This document shows, one piece after another, positions 1-8,862 of a DNA stretch of 64,000 bases; position 1 is the stretch's first letter; each line of letters starts with the position of its first letter. The notes beneath the pieces were generated by a model, which searched no databases, had not been told where the DNA came from, and saw only the letters and a program-made list of their open reading frames with translations. The stretch spans positions 62,001-126,000 of the forward strand of contig NZ_MCUV01000068.1 of NCBI RefSeq assembly GCF_002873395.1, read 5' to 3'. The DNA is from Vibrio sp. 10N.286.49.B3. GTDB taxonomy: Bacteria > Pseudomonadota > Gammaproteobacteria > Enterobacterales > Vibrionaceae. The position numbers and the translations under genes are program-made.

Positions 1-471
1 TGTTACCTTGATTTGTTTAGGGTCAAAAAGTGCTGAGCAGCCAGTGAGAACCATCGCCAGACTTAATACACTTTCCGATAATGACTCGCATACTTTCAAC
101 ATATTGTTTGCCAAAATAAAGCCAACATGACGAATTTGCCCACTATTGGCACTATCACGATAAGCATAACTTATCGATTCTCCATCTTGGGCGACGAACA
201 ATACATCATCAATTGCAGATAAATAGAGTGGTGAACCTTGATTGCCGTTATACCCCGCCCGCTTTATATCTCGCTGCATGTATTGCAGTGCACTGTTTAA
301 TTGCTGGCTAAGGTGAAACTCTTTAGCTTTGGCGAGCGCTAAACGCTGTGATGAAAGGAAAACAGCAACAATAACTGAAATAATCAATAGGCTTAAAAAG
401 GAAGCAAGCATGAACTCCACTAGCCCTGCTCCCAATTGTTCTTTACGTTTAACTACAGCTTTTATAACCAT
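1..471 (-). CDS. PilW-like type IV minor prepilin, partial (C-terminus outside window)
   Basis: A minus-strand reading frame starts at the ATG at 471 and stays open to the left edge, so about 157 residues are visible and the end is missing. Near the N-terminus, after a basic leader, it reads EQLGAGLVEFMLASF. This is a prepilin-like segment (glycine, then a hydrophobic helix with E at +5 in the G-A-G-L-V-E context) typical of PilW-family minor pilins. The start overlaps the last 23 bases of the preceding pseudopilin gene, which implies translational coupling. By family it would prime or decorate type IV pili after cleavage by PilD. I infer that further minor pilins (pilX/pilV type) follow outside the window. 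The exact subfamily is not certain. Confidence 0.7.
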   Translation of the reverse strand, partial: MVIKAVVKRKEQLGAGLVEFMLASFLSLLIISVIVAVFLSSQRLALAKAKEFHLSQQLNSALQYMQRDIKRAGYNGNQGSPLYLSAIDDVLFVAQDGESISYAYRDSANSGQIRHVGFILANNMLKVCESLSESVLSLAMVLTGCSALFDPKQIKVT

Positions 472-946
472 AATAGTCTCCTCCATCGCCACATATTCGC
501 ATTCGACCGGAGAGGCGGAAACTGATAAATTTTAAAGTGCCTTCACCACTTGAGAACGTAAGATTGCCACTTTTCGCCTTACCATTAATGCCATCAAAAC
601 TGATCTGGTTGGAAGTATAATTTGCCGCTATATTGATGTTTTTATATGGGCTACCTGATAGCAAGGCGATTAACTCTCCGCCTTCGACTGCGTCCGTTAA
701 TTGAATGCTCCACTGCCCTGTATTTTCACCGCCCTCGGCAATAATTATATGCGCCCACAAATCTTGATTGCGTGTAATAGCCTCCGCTCTTGCCTGAAAC
801 ATAAAGCCTTGGATATCAGTTGCTAATCGTGTCATTTTCCCTGTTTGTACTATGCTTTGAAAAGAAGGAACCCCTGCTGTTAGCGCTAAAAAACTAAATA
901 ATAAAACCAAAAGAAGCTCTAAAAATGTAAACCCTCGAATCATCAT
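449..946 (-). CDS. GspH/FimT-family type IV minor prepilin
   Basis: This 165-residue protein begins MMIRGFTFLELLLVLL, a short basic leader followed by the prepilin peptidase motif G/FTxxE and a hydrophobic helix. The globular part is about 130 residues with a Gly-rich C-terminal end (CGDGGDYYGYKSC) that could form a disulfide. This matches FimT/GspH minor pilins, which help initiate type IV pilus assembly or take part in DNA uptake. It is the first gene of a minus-strand minor pilin operon, overlapping the next gene by 23 bases, and is divergent from a pilE-like gene. A GGTGG ribosome-binding site precedes two consecutive ATG codons (946 and 943). The family call is good; the specific name is open. 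Confidence 0.78.
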   Translation of the reverse strand: MMIRGFTFLELLLVLLFSFLALTAGVPSFQSIVQTGKMTRLATDIQGFMFQARAEAITRNQDLWAHIIIAEGGENTGQWSIQLTDAVEGGELIALLSGSPYKNINIAANYTSNQISFDGINGKAKSGNLTFSSGEGTLKFISFRLSGRMRICGDGGDYYGYKSCS

Positions 947-1027
947 CCACCTACCTCAGTCTGCTCACTGAAATATTAGATTAGCATTATCAATCGATAA
1001 ATTAGGTTTAAAAAAGGATGATTTAAT

Positions 1028-1459
1028 ATGTGCAAAAAAGGTGCAAATAGAACTAAATTATTACGACAGCAAGGAATGACACTCATTGAATTAATCATTG
1101 TCGTTGCTGTGCTCGGGGTCATAACAGGCTTTGCTTACCCAAGCTATCAAGATTACTTACTTCGCTCTCATCGCTCTACGGCATTAATTGATTTATACCA
1201 AATTCAAACACAACTTGAGAAGGATTACCAAGGCAGCTATCAATGGCAATCTATTTTACCTGCAGGGGTTTGTATTGATTGCCTGTCATCAACCGATCGC
1301 TACCAGTTTCAAGTGGTTAGCTCGGCTACGGTTGCTTATACAATCATTGCTACTGCTCTACCGCACAAGGGGCAAGATGACGATCAGTGCTTGGATAACT
1401 CTGCAACCATCACCTTAAATGCACGTGGTGAAGTCACACCAGAAGCGTGTTGGAAATAG
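1028..1459 (+). CDS. pilE: PilE-like type IV minor pilin
   Basis: This 143-residue protein has an unusually long basic leader (about 16 residues) ending in the cleavage motif QQGMTLIELIIVVAVLGV. A PilE-type start (YPSYQDYLLRSHR) follows. Four cysteines lie in the globular domain, including C-x-x-C around residue 80 and a C-terminal pair suited to a D-region disulfide. Proteins of this type (ComP/PilE) are minor pilins of the type IV pilus used for competence or attachment. An AAGGA site lies upstream of the ATG. The gene is divergent from the FimT/PilW operon, and in Vibrio these sit next to dnaJ, as here. Whether it is a major or a minor pilin cannot be settled from sequence, but the setting favours minor. 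Confidence 0.78.
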   Translation: MCKKGANRTKLLRQQGMTLIELIIVVAVLGVITGFAYPSYQDYLLRSHRSTALIDLYQIQTQLEKDYQGSYQWQSILPAGVCIDCLSSTDRYQFQVVSSATVAYTIIATALPHKGQDDDQCLDNSATITLNARGEVTPEACWK

Positions 1460-1705
1460 CCACCGGTTCACTCATTAGTGATTCAAATAAAATGTGTTCG
1501 ATGTAACGAACATAAATAGGCATGGATGCCTATTTCTAAGCGAACAGGGATGTCTTGAGCGGTTCGTGGAGTCGAATCCATTTTGTTCACCAGGTACTAG
1601 CAACCATAGTCAACGCCTGAATATAGCGTAGAAAAAGACTAAAAAAAGCGAGAGTATCTGTTATTGGCTACTACGGGTATTGATATCAATGTGATCGAGT
1701 TGATA
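1460..1705. other. Non-coding gap with a palindrome and possible dispersed element
   Basis: The gap between pilE and dnaJ has no credible reading frame. At 1514-1535 there is a perfect inverted repeat of two 10-base arms (AAATAGGCAT / ATGCCTATTT) with a two-base spacer, a few dozen bases after the pilE stop. It is followed by further pairing segments, GAACA at 1542 and TGTTC at 1584. The hairpin could end pilE transcription but lacks a U-tract. The combination of a GGCATGGATGCC hairpin, a GAACAGGGATG segment and a CACCAGGTAC end resembles dispersed intergenic elements I recall from Vibrio and Shewanella genomes. That recollection is not verified here. Confidence 0.4.
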
Positions 1706-1734
1706 CAAAAAAGCCTGCACGTGTATGCAGGCTT
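1706..1734 (-). terminator. Rho-independent terminator of dnaKJ
   Basis: Arms AAGCCTGCA (1711-1719) and TGCAGGCTT (1726-1734) pair with a 6-base loop. Read on the minus strand the hairpin is followed by a run of T, placed about 30 bases after the dnaJ stop. Confidence 0.85.
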
Positions 1735-1762
1735 TCGTTCATTATCTATTTAAGCTTGGTGA

Positions 1763-2902
1763 TTAACCTTTAAGGTCATCAATAAACTTTTTAACGCCAT
1801 TGAAGAACCCTTCAGACTTAGGCTTATGCTTATTGCTTGCCTCGCCTGAACATGTCTCTTCAAATTCACGTAGTAATTCTTTTTGACGTGAGCTTAGCTT
1901 AACAGGTGTTTCAACTAACAGTTTAACAACCAAGTCACCAACACCGCCGCCACGAACACCTTTCACGCCTTTACCACGCATACGGAACATGCGACCTGTC
2001 TGTGTCTCTTCTGGCACTTTCAGGTTAACACGACCACCTAGAGTTGGTACTTCAACTTCACCACCAAGCGCGGCTTGAGTAAAGCTAACTGGTACTTCAC
2101 AGTATAGGTTATTACCGTCACGCTCAAAGATATGGTGCTCTTTTACGTGTACTTGTACGTATAGGTCGCCAGCAGGTGCGCCCGCTTCTCCCGCTTCGCC
2201 TTCACCCGATAAGCGAATACGATCGCCAGTATCAACACCAGCAGGGATTTTAACGTTAAGTGTCTTTGTCTTTTGCTTACGGCCTTGACCGTGACAAGAG
2301 TTACACGGATCTTTGATGATTTGACCTTTACCATTACAGGTAGGACAAGTCTGTTGAACCGCAAAGAAACCTTGACGCATTTGAACCTGACCGTGGCCAT
2401 GACAAGTGCCACAAGTTTGTGCTGATGAGCCTTTTTTAGCGCCGCTACCATCACAAATTTCACATTCAACTAATGTTGGTACTTCAATTTCTTTAGAACA
2501 GCCACGTACCGCTTCTTCTAACGATAGTTCCATGTTGTAACGTAAGTCTGCACCACGTTGTACACGTTGACCACCGCCACGACGACCGCCACCGAAGATA
2601 TCACCAAATACATCACCGAAGATGTCACCGAAATCGCCTTGACCACCGCCAAAGCCACCGCCGCCCATACCACCTTGTTCAAAGGCTGCATGGCCATATT
2701 GATCATAAGCCGCTTTCTTTTGAGCGTCTGTCAATATTTCATACGCTTCTTTAACTTCTTTGAACTGTTCAGCCGTATCTTCATCACCTTGGTTACGATC
2801 AGGGTGAAACTTCATAGCTAAACGCTTATAAGCTTTCTTAATATCGCGTTCAGAGGCATCGCGGCTGACACCTAATACTTCGTATAAATCACGTTTTGAC
2901 AT
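1763..2902 (-). CDS. dnaJ: DnaJ co-chaperone (Hsp40)
   Basis: DnaJ stimulates the ATPase of DnaK and delivers unfolded proteins to it in the cytoplasm. The 379-residue length is normal for the full class A protein. The J domain (residues 1-70) carries the HPD tripeptide (KFHPDRN). A Gly/Phe-rich linker follows (about 75-115). The zinc-binding region has four CxxCxGxG-type repeats ([32 protein letters not shown]), and the C-terminal substrate domains come last. It lies downstream of dnaK on the same strand with a 197-base gap containing two stable hairpins, and ends with its own terminator. Co-expression with dnaK under heat-shock control is the expected arrangement. Confidence 0.98.
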   Translation of the reverse strand: MSKRDLYEVLGVSRDASERDIKKAYKRLAMKFHPDRNQGDEDTAEQFKEVKEAYEILTDAQKKAAYDQYGHAAFEQGGMGGGGFGGGQGDFGDIFGDVFGDIFGGGRRGGGQRVQRGADLRYNMELSLEEAVRGCSKEIEVPTLVECEICDGSGAKKGSSAQTCGTCHGHGQVQMRQGFFAVQQTCPTCNGKGQIIKDPCNSCHGQGRKQKTKTLNVKIPAGVDTGDRIRLSGEGEAGEAGAPAGDLYVQVHVKEHHIFERDGNNLYCEVPVSFTQAALGGEVEVPTLGGRVNLKVPEETQTGRMFRMRGKGVKGVRGGGVGDLVVKLLVETPVKLSSRQKELLREFEETCSGEASNKHKPKSEGFFNGVKKFIDDLKG

Positions 2903-2961
2903 GTTCTAACTCACCAAAATTATTGCGACCTCGTCAGTACAAAGTTGCACTGGGGCTGTAT

Positions 2962-3015
2962 ATCAATCTAGATAATGATTCGATCCCGTAAAGGAAAAGC
3001 ATTATCTAGATTGAT
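2962..3015 (-). other. Perfect 16-bp inverted repeat between dnaK and dnaJ
   Basis: Arms ATCAATCTAGATAATG (2962-2977) and its exact reverse complement (3000-3015) flank a 22-base loop. In the dnaK-dnaJ transcript this would form a long stem about 60 bases before the dnaJ start. There is no U-tract. Likely roles are RNA processing, stability, or masking of dnaJ translation; this is inference. Confidence 0.6.
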
Positions 3016-3030
3016 GCATATATTACAAGA

Positions 3031-3064
3031 TTGCGGGCGTAAGAGATAACTCAAACGCCCGCAA
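3031..3064 (-). terminator. GC-rich hairpin after dnaK (attenuator or stabiliser)
   Basis: Arms TTGCGGGCGT (3031-3040) and ACGCCCGCAA (3055-3064) form a perfect 10-base stem with a 14-base loop, 36 bases past the dnaK stop. On the minus strand it is followed by TCTTGTAATAT, not a true T-run. It probably acts as a partial terminator or a 3'-end stabiliser rather than a full stop. Confidence 0.55.
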
Positions 3065-3099
3065 GATTAGGGTAAAAGAAACAAATTAGCTAGTAAGAA

Positions 3100-5010
3100 T
3101 TACTTCTTCTCGTCTTTTACTTCTTCAAATTCAGCGTCAACAACATCGTCGTCTTGCTTAGGCTGTTCACCTGCTTCAGCACCTGGTTGTGCTTGAGCTT
3201 GCTGTTGAGCCATTTCCATTAGCTTTTGAGCAGCTTGCATAAGTTCTTGAACTTTAGCATCGATAGCTTCTTTGTCATCACCAGATTTAACTTCTTCTAG
3301 TGCTGTAATAGCCGCTTCGATTTTCGCTTTCTCTTCAGCTGGAAGTGCTTCACCCGCTTCATCCATTTGCTTCTTAGTGCCGTGGATCATTTGGTCAGCT
3401 TGGTTACGAGTCGTTACTAACTCTTCGAACTTTTTGTCCGCTTCTTTGTTAGCTTCAGCTTCTTGTACCATTGCTTCAATCTCTTCCTCAGATAGGCCAC
3501 CTGAAGCTTGGATTGTGATCTTTTGCTCTTTACCCGTCGCTTTATCTTTCGCAGATACGTTTAGGATACCATCAGCATCTAGGTCAAACGTTACTTCGAT
3601 TTGTGGCATGCCACGTGGTGCAGGCTGGATACCTTCTAGGTTAAATTGACCTAGAGACTTGTTGTAAGTCGCTTGCTTACGCTCACCTTGAAGTACGTGG
3701 ATAGTTACCGCACTTTGGTTGTCTTCAGCAGTCGAGAATGTTTGGTTTGCTTTTGTTGGGATAGTTGTGTTCTTCTCAACAAGTTTAGTCATTACGCCAC
3801 CCATCGTTTCGATACCGAAAGATAGAGGAGTAACGTCTAGTAGTAGAACGTCTTTAACGTCACCAGCAAGTACACCACCTTGAACAGCAGCACCCATTGC
3901 AACAGCTTCATCCGGGTTTACATCACGGCGAGCTTCTTTACCAAAGAATTCAGCAACTTTAGCTTGAACCATTGGCATACGTGTTTGACCACCAACCAGG
4001 ATAACGTCAGTAATGTCGTTAACTGATAGGTCAGCATCTGCAAGAGCAACTTTTAGTGGCTCAAGAGAACGTTGTACTAGGTCTTCAACTAGAGACTCTA
4101 ACTTTGAACGTGTTACTTTAACGTTCATGTGCTTAGGACCTGTTGCATCAGCCGTTACGTAAGGAAGGTTTACGTCAGTTTGCTGTGCTGAAGAAAGTTC
4201 AATTTTCGCTTTCTCTGCCGCTTCCTTAACACGTTGCATAGCAAGAGGATCGTTCTTAAGATCGATGCCTTGCTCTTTTTGGAATTCTTCAACTAGGTAG
4301 TTGATCATGCGGTTATCGAAATCTTCACCACCAAGGTGAGTGTCACCGTTAGTTGCTAGTACTTCGAAAGTTTGGTCGCCATCAACTTTGTCGATTTCGA
4401 TGATAGAGATATCAAATGTACCACCACCAAGGTCATAAACAGCGATAGTGCGGTCGCCATCTTTCTTATCAAGACCGTAAGCAAGTGCTGCTGCTGTTGG
4501 TTCGTTGATAATACGTTTAACTTCAAGACCAGCGATACGGCCAGCATCTTTCGTCGCTTGACGTTGTGCATCGTTAAAGTAAGCAGGTACAGTGATAACA
4601 GCAGCCGTTACTTCTTCACCAAGAAAATCTTCCGCTGTTTTCTTCATTTTTTTCAGAATTTCAGCAGAAACTTGAGGAGCAGCCATCTTTTGGCCTTGCG
4701 CTTCAACCCAAGCATCACCATTGTCAGCTTTAACAATGTTGAAAGGCATGATTTCGATATCACGCTGAACTTCTTCGTCTTCAAAACGACGACCGATAAG
4801 ACGCTTGATAGCGAATAGTGTGTTTTGTGGGTTCGTTACCGCTTGACGCTTAGCCGGTTGACCTACTAGTGTTTCACCATCTGTGTATGCAACAACTGAT
4901 GCTGTTGTGCGTTCGCCTTCAGCGTTTTCAATTACACGTGGAGCATCGCCATCTAATACAGCAACACAAGAGTTAGTAGTACCTAAATCAATACCAATGA
5001 TTCTACCCAT
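3100..5010 (-). CDS. dnaK: DnaK chaperone (Hsp70)
   Basis: This is the main cytoplasmic Hsp70, binding exposed hydrophobic segments in an ATP-controlled cycle with DnaJ and GrpE. At 636 residues it is full length. The nucleotide-binding domain starts [15 protein letters not shown] and includes the phosphate loop [10 protein letters not shown]. The interdomain linker is the usual [10 protein letters not shown] (near residue 390), followed by the substrate-binding domain, a helical lid and an acidic tail ending EEVKDEKK. It lies between grpE and dnaJ on the same strand. grpE is separated from it by a terminator, and sigma32-like sequences in that gap suggest that dnaK has its own heat-shock promoter. 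Confidence 0.99.
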   Translation of the reverse strand: MGRIIGIDLGTTNSCVAVLDGDAPRVIENAEGERTTASVVAYTDGETLVGQPAKRQAVTNPQNTLFAIKRLIGRRFEDEEVQRDIEIMPFNIVKADNGDAWVEAQGQKMAAPQVSAEILKKMKKTAEDFLGEEVTAAVITVPAYFNDAQRQATKDAGRIAGLEVKRIINEPTAAALAYGLDKKDGDRTIAVYDLGGGTFDISIIEIDKVDGDQTFEVLATNGDTHLGGEDFDNRMINYLVEEFQKEQGIDLKNDPLAMQRVKEAAEKAKIELSSAQQTDVNLPYVTADATGPKHMNVKVTRSKLESLVEDLVQRSLEPLKVALADADLSVNDITDVILVGGQTRMPMVQAKVAEFFGKEARRDVNPDEAVAMGAAVQGGVLAGDVKDVLLLDVTPLSFGIETMGGVMTKLVEKNTTIPTKANQTFSTAEDNQSAVTIHVLQGERKQATYNKSLGQFNLEGIQPAPRGMPQIEVTFDLDADGILNVSAKDKATGKEQKITIQASGGLSEEEIEAMVQEAEANKEADKKFEELVTTRNQADQMIHGTKKQMDEAGEALPAEEKAKIEAAITALEEVKSGDDKEAIDAKVQELMQAAQKLMEMAQQQAQAQPGAEAGEQPKQDDDVVDAEFEEVKDEKK

Positions 5011-5059
5011 CAGGCTATCTCCGAATAAATTCTAATTTCGTTTTCAATACCCACATATG

Positions 5060-5084
5060 TGGGGGTAGAGATTAGGGATTCAAC
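5060..5084 (-). promoter_or_regulatory. Candidate sigma32 promoter, dnaK proximal
   Basis: On the minus strand GTTGAA (5079-5084) is followed after 13 bases by CCCCCA (5060-5065), close to the sigma32 consensus CTTGAA-N13/14-CCCCAT. The site lies 50 bases before the dnaK start. A perfect 14-base palindrome CCCACATATGTGGG (5050-5063) overlaps the -10 side. Confidence 0.5.
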
Positions 5085-5137
5085 CCTAACTCAGTAATTA
5101 AAAGCAGATTATATTTGCTTTCTGTATGCTCAATAAA

Positions 5138-5162
5138 TAAGGGCTAGCCAACGGTTTTCAAG
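5138..5162 (-). promoter_or_regulatory. Candidate sigma32 promoter, dnaK distal
   Basis: On the minus strand CTTGAA (5157-5162), a perfect -35, is followed after 13 bases by CCCTTATTTA, a fair -10. It lies just past the grpE terminator and 128 bases before the dnaK start. It may be one of two heat-shock starts for dnaK. Confidence 0.5.
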
Positions 5163-5212
5163 GGGCAGGCATAAAAAAAAACACTATTTTTGTATTTTTT
5201 TTATTTTTGGCA

Positions 5213-5239
5213 TAAAAAAAGAGAAGCCTAAGCCTCTCT
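5213..5239 (-). terminator. Terminator after grpE
   Basis: The minus-strand hairpin AGAGAGGC-TTAG-GCTTCTCT (5220-5239, one G-T pair) is followed by seven T residues and lies 28 bases after the grpE stop. It separates grpE from dnaK transcriptionally. Confidence 0.85.
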
Positions 5240-5266
5240 TCTTTCATTACGCGTTGATGTAAGTGC

Positions 5267-5866
5267 TTATTTAGCAACCATAACCATCGCAGGACGTACA
5301 ACACGACCATTTAATTCGTAACCTTTTTGCATTACGAACATTACCGTGTTTGATTCGTGATCTGGACTTTCTTGAATCGACATCGCTTGGTGGAACTCAG
5401 GGTTGAATACTTCACCTTCAGGGTTGATCTCTTTAAGACCAAACTTCGCTGTAGTATCAACAAATGTCTTATGCGTTAGTTCAACACCTTCAAGTAACGG
5501 CTTAACCGCTTCATTTTCAGCATCAGCCGCTTGCATAGCACGTTCTAGGTTATCAATAACTGGCAATAGACCTTCAGCAAATTTATTTAAAGCGTATTTA
5601 CGTGCTTTATCAATTTCTTGCTCAGTACGACGACGCATGTTCTCTACTTCTGCTTTTGCACGAAGTACAGATTCTGTTTGCTCTTTAATTTTCGCTTCGC
5701 TAGAGGCTAATGCCGCTTCTAGTTGTGCGACTTGTGATTCATCTGCAGCAACGGTCTCTTCAGGGTTCCAATCGATGTCAGCTTCAGTACCGACAGCTTC
5801 AACGTCCTGTTCAACTTGTTCTTGTTGCAGTTGCTCTTCTTGAACTTTTTTATCTTCGTTGCTCAT
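5267..5866 (-). CDS. grpE: GrpE nucleotide exchange factor
   Basis: GrpE releases ADP from DnaK and so resets the chaperone cycle. I place the start at the ATG at 5866 (MSNEDKK), preceded by GGAGATATC, rather than the frame's upstream extension. That gives 199 residues, the usual size. The N-terminal 40 residues are acidic and Gln-rich. A long coiled-coil helix follows ([17 protein letters not shown], about 75-110), and the C-terminal beta domain contains the family motif NPEFHQAMS and ends [13 protein letters not shown]. It is divergent from nadK, with a near-consensus sigma32 promoter in between and a terminator downstream. Confidence 0.97.
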   Translation of the reverse strand: MSNEDKKVQEEQLQQEQVEQDVEAVGTEADIDWNPEETVAADESQVAQLEAALASSEAKIKEQTESVLRAKAEVENMRRRTEQEIDKARKYALNKFAEGLLPVIDNLERAMQAADAENEAVKPLLEGVELTHKTFVDTTAKFGLKEINPEGEVFNPEFHQAMSIQESPDHESNTVMFVMQKGYELNGRVVRPAMVMVAK

Positions 5867-5964
5867 GATATCTCCGAAATTCATTTCTCTATACGCCAAT
5901 CTTAACTGATTTAAACTTAAAATTAAGATAAAACACTCGCATAGATGTTCTACTTGCCTTTATT

Positions 5965-5990
5965 ATGGGGACGATGATTTGTGATTCAAG
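5965..5990 (-). promoter_or_regulatory. Sigma32 heat-shock promoter of grpE
   Basis: On the minus strand CTTGAA (5985-5990) and CCCCAT (5965-5970) are separated by 14 bases. Both elements match the sigma32 consensus exactly. The site lies about 100 bases upstream of the grpE start, so grpE mRNA should have a leader of roughly 90 bases. Confidence 0.88.
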
Positions 5991-6011
5991 CATAAATAGT
6001 TTGGAAACGTT

Positions 6012-6896
6012 ATGAAAAAGCCATTTGATGTGATTGCCATTATCGGCAAACCTCGCGACCAACAAGCAATACAAACCCATAAAGAACTGTTTCACTGGTT
6101 AACATCAGAAGGCTATGAAGTCTTTATTGATGATCGCCTAGTACACATTCTTGATGATATACCTCAAGATCGCTTTGCTAGCCTAGTTAAATTAGGTCAA
6201 CAGGCTGATCTTGCTATTGTCGTCGGTGGTGATGGCAATATGTTGGGAGCCGCCCGTATTTTATCTCGCTTTGATATTTCTGTTATCGGAGTAAATCGTG
6301 GCAACCTAGGCTTTTTAACCGATATCAATCCTGATGATTTTCAGTCGACATTAAAAGATGTCATCAATGGCGATTTTATTGAAGAAGAACGTTTCTTACT
6401 TGAAACCGAAATATGTCGTCACGGACAAATAAAAAGCCACAACGCTGCCTTTAATGAAGCCGTACTTCACCCTGGTCAAGTTGCACACATGATTGAGTTT
6501 GAGGTGTATATCGATGATATATTTGCCTTCACTTTGCGATCGGATGGCTTAATCATTGCCACACCAACCGGGTCAACAGCCTACTCACTCTCTGGCGGCG
6601 GTCCTATCTTATCCACCAGCTTAAGCGCTATTTCATTAGTACCTATGTTTCCGCATACCCTATCGAGTCGCCCACTGGTTGTTGATGGTCATAAGCGTAT
6701 TAAATTACTGGTTTCTCCTGACAATAGAGGCACCCAAGAAGTCAGTTGTGATGGACAAATTTCACTGCCTGTGTCACCAGGTGATGAGATCCACATCTAT
6801 AAAAGTCCTAACACTTTAAAGATGATCCACCCAAAAGATTACAGCTATTACCACGTCTTACGAACGAAACTCGGTTGGTCAAGCAAGCTATTTTGA
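6012..6896 (+). CDS. nadK: NAD kinase
   Basis: This enzyme phosphorylates NAD+ to NADP+ with ATP. The 294-residue length matches the family. The diagnostic GGDGN loop ([13 protein letters not shown], about residue 73) is present. So are the second motif [10 protein letters not shown], the NEAVLHPG substrate segment and the glycine-rich [15 protein letters not shown] loop. It is divergent from grpE, the conserved arrangement in gamma-proteobacteria, and is followed after about 150 bases by SOS-controlled recN. The start at 6012 follows a weak site, GGAAACGTT. Confidence 0.97.
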   Translation: MKKPFDVIAIIGKPRDQQAIQTHKELFHWLTSEGYEVFIDDRLVHILDDIPQDRFASLVKLGQQADLAIVVGGDGNMLGAARILSRFDISVIGVNRGNLGFLTDINPDDFQSTLKDVINGDFIEEERFLLETEICRHGQIKSHNAAFNEAVLHPGQVAHMIEFEVYIDDIFAFTLRSDGLIIATPTGSTAYSLSGGGPILSTSLSAISLVPMFPHTLSSRPLVVDGHKRIKLLVSPDNRGTQEVSCDGQISLPVSPGDEIHIYKSPNTLKMIHPKDYSYYHVLRTKLGWSSKLF

Positions 6897-6984
6897 TTAA
6901 AAAAGTAACAGGTAGTGGCTTAGGTGTTTGATAAAGGTCAATAAATCACTCTAAATCACAAGAAAATTTACCTGTACAACTTTA

Positions 6985-7022
6985 CTGTATAAAGAAACAG
7001 TATATACTGAAGTTATATACAG
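6985..7022 (+). promoter_or_regulatory. Two LexA boxes upstream of recN
   Basis: CTGT-N8-ACAG at 6985-7000 is a full-match SOS box. A second box, CTGA-N8-ACAG, lies at 7007-7022, so their centres are 22 bases apart, about two helical turns. They sit 27 to 64 bases before the recN start. Tandem boxes are known for recN in enterobacteria and imply tight LexA repression. Confidence 0.85.
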
Positions 7023-7048
7023 TACTTTCAGTTATACAGGTAATCAAA

Positions 7049-8710
7049 ATGCTGGCTCATCTAAGTGTTAATAATTTTGCTATTGTTAAATCTTTACAGC
7101 TAGAACTTTCTAAAGGAATGACAACCATCACTGGCGAAACTGGCGCAGGTAAATCCATTGCAATTGATGCACTTGGACTTTGCTTAGGTGGCAGAGCCGA
7201 TGCTGGTATGGTTCGACAAGGTGAAGATAAAACTGAAGTTAGTGCCGCTTTCTCGCTAGAAAATAATGTTCACGCGACTCGTTGGTTAGAAGATAACGAT
7301 CTTTATGATGGTGGTGAATGTATATTACGTCGCACTATTACAAAAGAAGGTCGTTCACGTGCTTTTATTAATGGTAGCCCTGTCCCTTTGGCTCAATTAA
7401 AAACGCTCGGTCAACGCCTAATCAATATTCACGGTCAGCACGCTCACCATCAATTGATGAAAAGCGACCACCAGCAGAATATGCTTGATCAGTATGCCGG
7501 TCATTTACCCCTGTTAACCAAAGTACGTCATAGCTATCAAGCATGGCGACAAGCTGATAACACCTTAAAAACGCTGCGTAATAATAGCCAGCAAAACCAA
7601 GCACAAAAACAACTTCTTGAGTATCAAATTAAAGAGTTGAATGAACTCGCCATTGGTGAAGAAGAATTCCTGCAATTAGACCAAGAACATAAGCGCCTTT
7701 CCAACAGTGGCGAGATTGCTTCAAACTGCCAACAAGCCATCGACCTGATTTATGAAGGTGAAGACGTTAATGCACTTGGTATTTTACAATCAGCAAGCCA
7801 AACTCTGATAAATCTTGCCGAACTGGATGAGAAGTTAGCAACATTACCCGACATGCTATCCGAGGCGATGATTCAGTTAGAAGAAGCGAACAGTGAACTA
7901 CGCAGTTACCTCGATAACATTGACGTTGATCCTGCGCGTATGGCATTTGTAGAAGCTCGCTTTTCTAAGATAATTTCGATTTCTCGTAAACACCATGTTC
8001 AGCCTGATGCGCTATATCAACATCACCAAGCCCTTCTACAGCAAATAGAAGATCTTGATTGCTCTGATGAACGTCTCGATGAGCTAGAAGCCGAGGTTCA
8101 GAAGCAGTATCAAGCTTTCCTTGCTTGCGCTGAAAAACTGCATAAGTCTCGCGCTCGTTACGCAAAAGAGTTAAACCAACTCATTACGCAAAGCATGCAC
8201 GAATTAAGCATGGAAAAAGCGCAATTTAGCATTGAGGTTAACCAACAAAGCAACCCTTCTCCTTTAGGTCTTGATGTCGTGACATTTATGGTATCAACCA
8301 ACCCTGGTCAACCGCTCCAGCCGATAGCAAAAGTGGCATCAGGTGGTGAACTATCACGTATATCATTGGCGATTCAAGTGATCACAGCACAGAAAGTCGA
8401 TACACCAAGTTTGATTTTTGATGAAGTTGATGTGGGTATCAGTGGACCAACGGCTGCAGTGGTTGGCAAAATGCTGCGCACGCTTGGTCAATCAACTCAA
8501 GTCATGTGTGTTACTCACCTTCCGCAAGTGGCAGGATGTGGTCATCAGCAACTCTTCGTCGCAAAACAAACAAAAGCGGGTAAAACGGAAACCCAAATGC
8601 GTGAGCTTGATACCGAGCAACGCATCTCTGAATTAGCTCGTTTGCTGGGGGGAAGTAAAATTACCAACTCAACCTTAGCCAATGCAAAAGAACTATTAGT
8701 TGCCGCGTAA
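7049..8710 (+). CDS. recN: DNA repair protein RecN (SMC-like ATPase)
   Basis: RecN holds broken DNA ends and sister chromosomes together during double-strand break repair. The 553 residues contain an N-terminal Walker A motif ([16 protein letters not shown], about 29-45) and a central coiled-coil with Gln/Glu/Lys-rich stretches (about 170-370). The C-terminal ABC signature is [11 protein letters not shown], with Walker [11 protein letters not shown] and an H-loop threonine-histidine segment. Two LexA boxes lie upstream, so SOS induction is expected. E. coli RecN is also degraded by ClpXP through its C-terminus; here the end is LLVAA, a similar small hydrophobic tail ending in two alanines. 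Confidence 0.97.
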   Translation: MLAHLSVNNFAIVKSLQLELSKGMTTITGETGAGKSIAIDALGLCLGGRADAGMVRQGEDKTEVSAAFSLENNVHATRWLEDNDLYDGGECILRRTITKEGRSRAFINGSPVPLAQLKTLGQRLINIHGQHAHHQLMKSDHQQNMLDQYAGHLPLLTKVRHSYQAWRQADNTLKTLRNNSQQNQAQKQLLEYQIKELNELAIGEEEFLQLDQEHKRLSNSGEIASNCQQAIDLIYEGEDVNALGILQSASQTLINLAELDEKLATLPDMLSEAMIQLEEANSELRSYLDNIDVDPARMAFVEARFSKIISISRKHHVQPDALYQHHQALLQQIEDLDCSDERLDELEAEVQKQYQAFLACAEKLHKSRARYAKELNQLITQSMHELSMEKAQFSIEVNQQSNPSPLGLDVVTFMVSTNPGQPLQPIAKVASGGELSRISLAIQVITAQKVDTPSLIFDEVDVGISGPTAAVVGKMLRTLGQSTQVMCVTHLPQVAGCGHQQLFVAKQTKAGKTETQMRELDTEQRISELARLLGGSKITNSTLANAKELLVAA

Positions 8711-8743
8711 ATCATGTTCACAGCGTATTTTTTGTTAATTAAT

Positions 8744-8771
8744 GCAACTTAACTCAAAATATAGCGTCTGA
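8744..8771 (+). promoter_or_regulatory. Candidate sigmaE promoter of bamE
   Basis: GCAACTT (8744-8750) and TCTGA (8767-8771) are separated by 16 bases, one mismatch from the sigmaE consensus GGAACTT-N16-TCTGA. It is about 90 bases before the bamE start. Outer-membrane assembly genes, including bamE, are known sigmaE targets in E. coli. Confidence 0.6.
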
Positions 8772-8862
8772 TTATCCACAAAGCGCAGGGAGTTTTTTAC
8801 TTCTTGCGCAACCTTGTTTATTATCAAGCCAGTATTACAGCTCATAATTAAGAATTCAGACT

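Noticed and set aside
329..535. Plus-strand frame of 68 residues near the left edge
   Set aside because: It lies opposite the start of the PilW-like gene and the end of the FimT-like gene, both of which have clear prepilin signatures. It has no family resemblance.
3272..3649. Plus-strand frame of 125 residues over dnaK
   Set aside because: It is the antisense shadow of the dnaK lid region; its Ser/Ala-rich composition comes from the complementary codons.
4372..4818. Plus-strand frame of 148 residues over dnaK
   Set aside because: It is fully opposite conserved dnaK sequence and has no recognisable domain.
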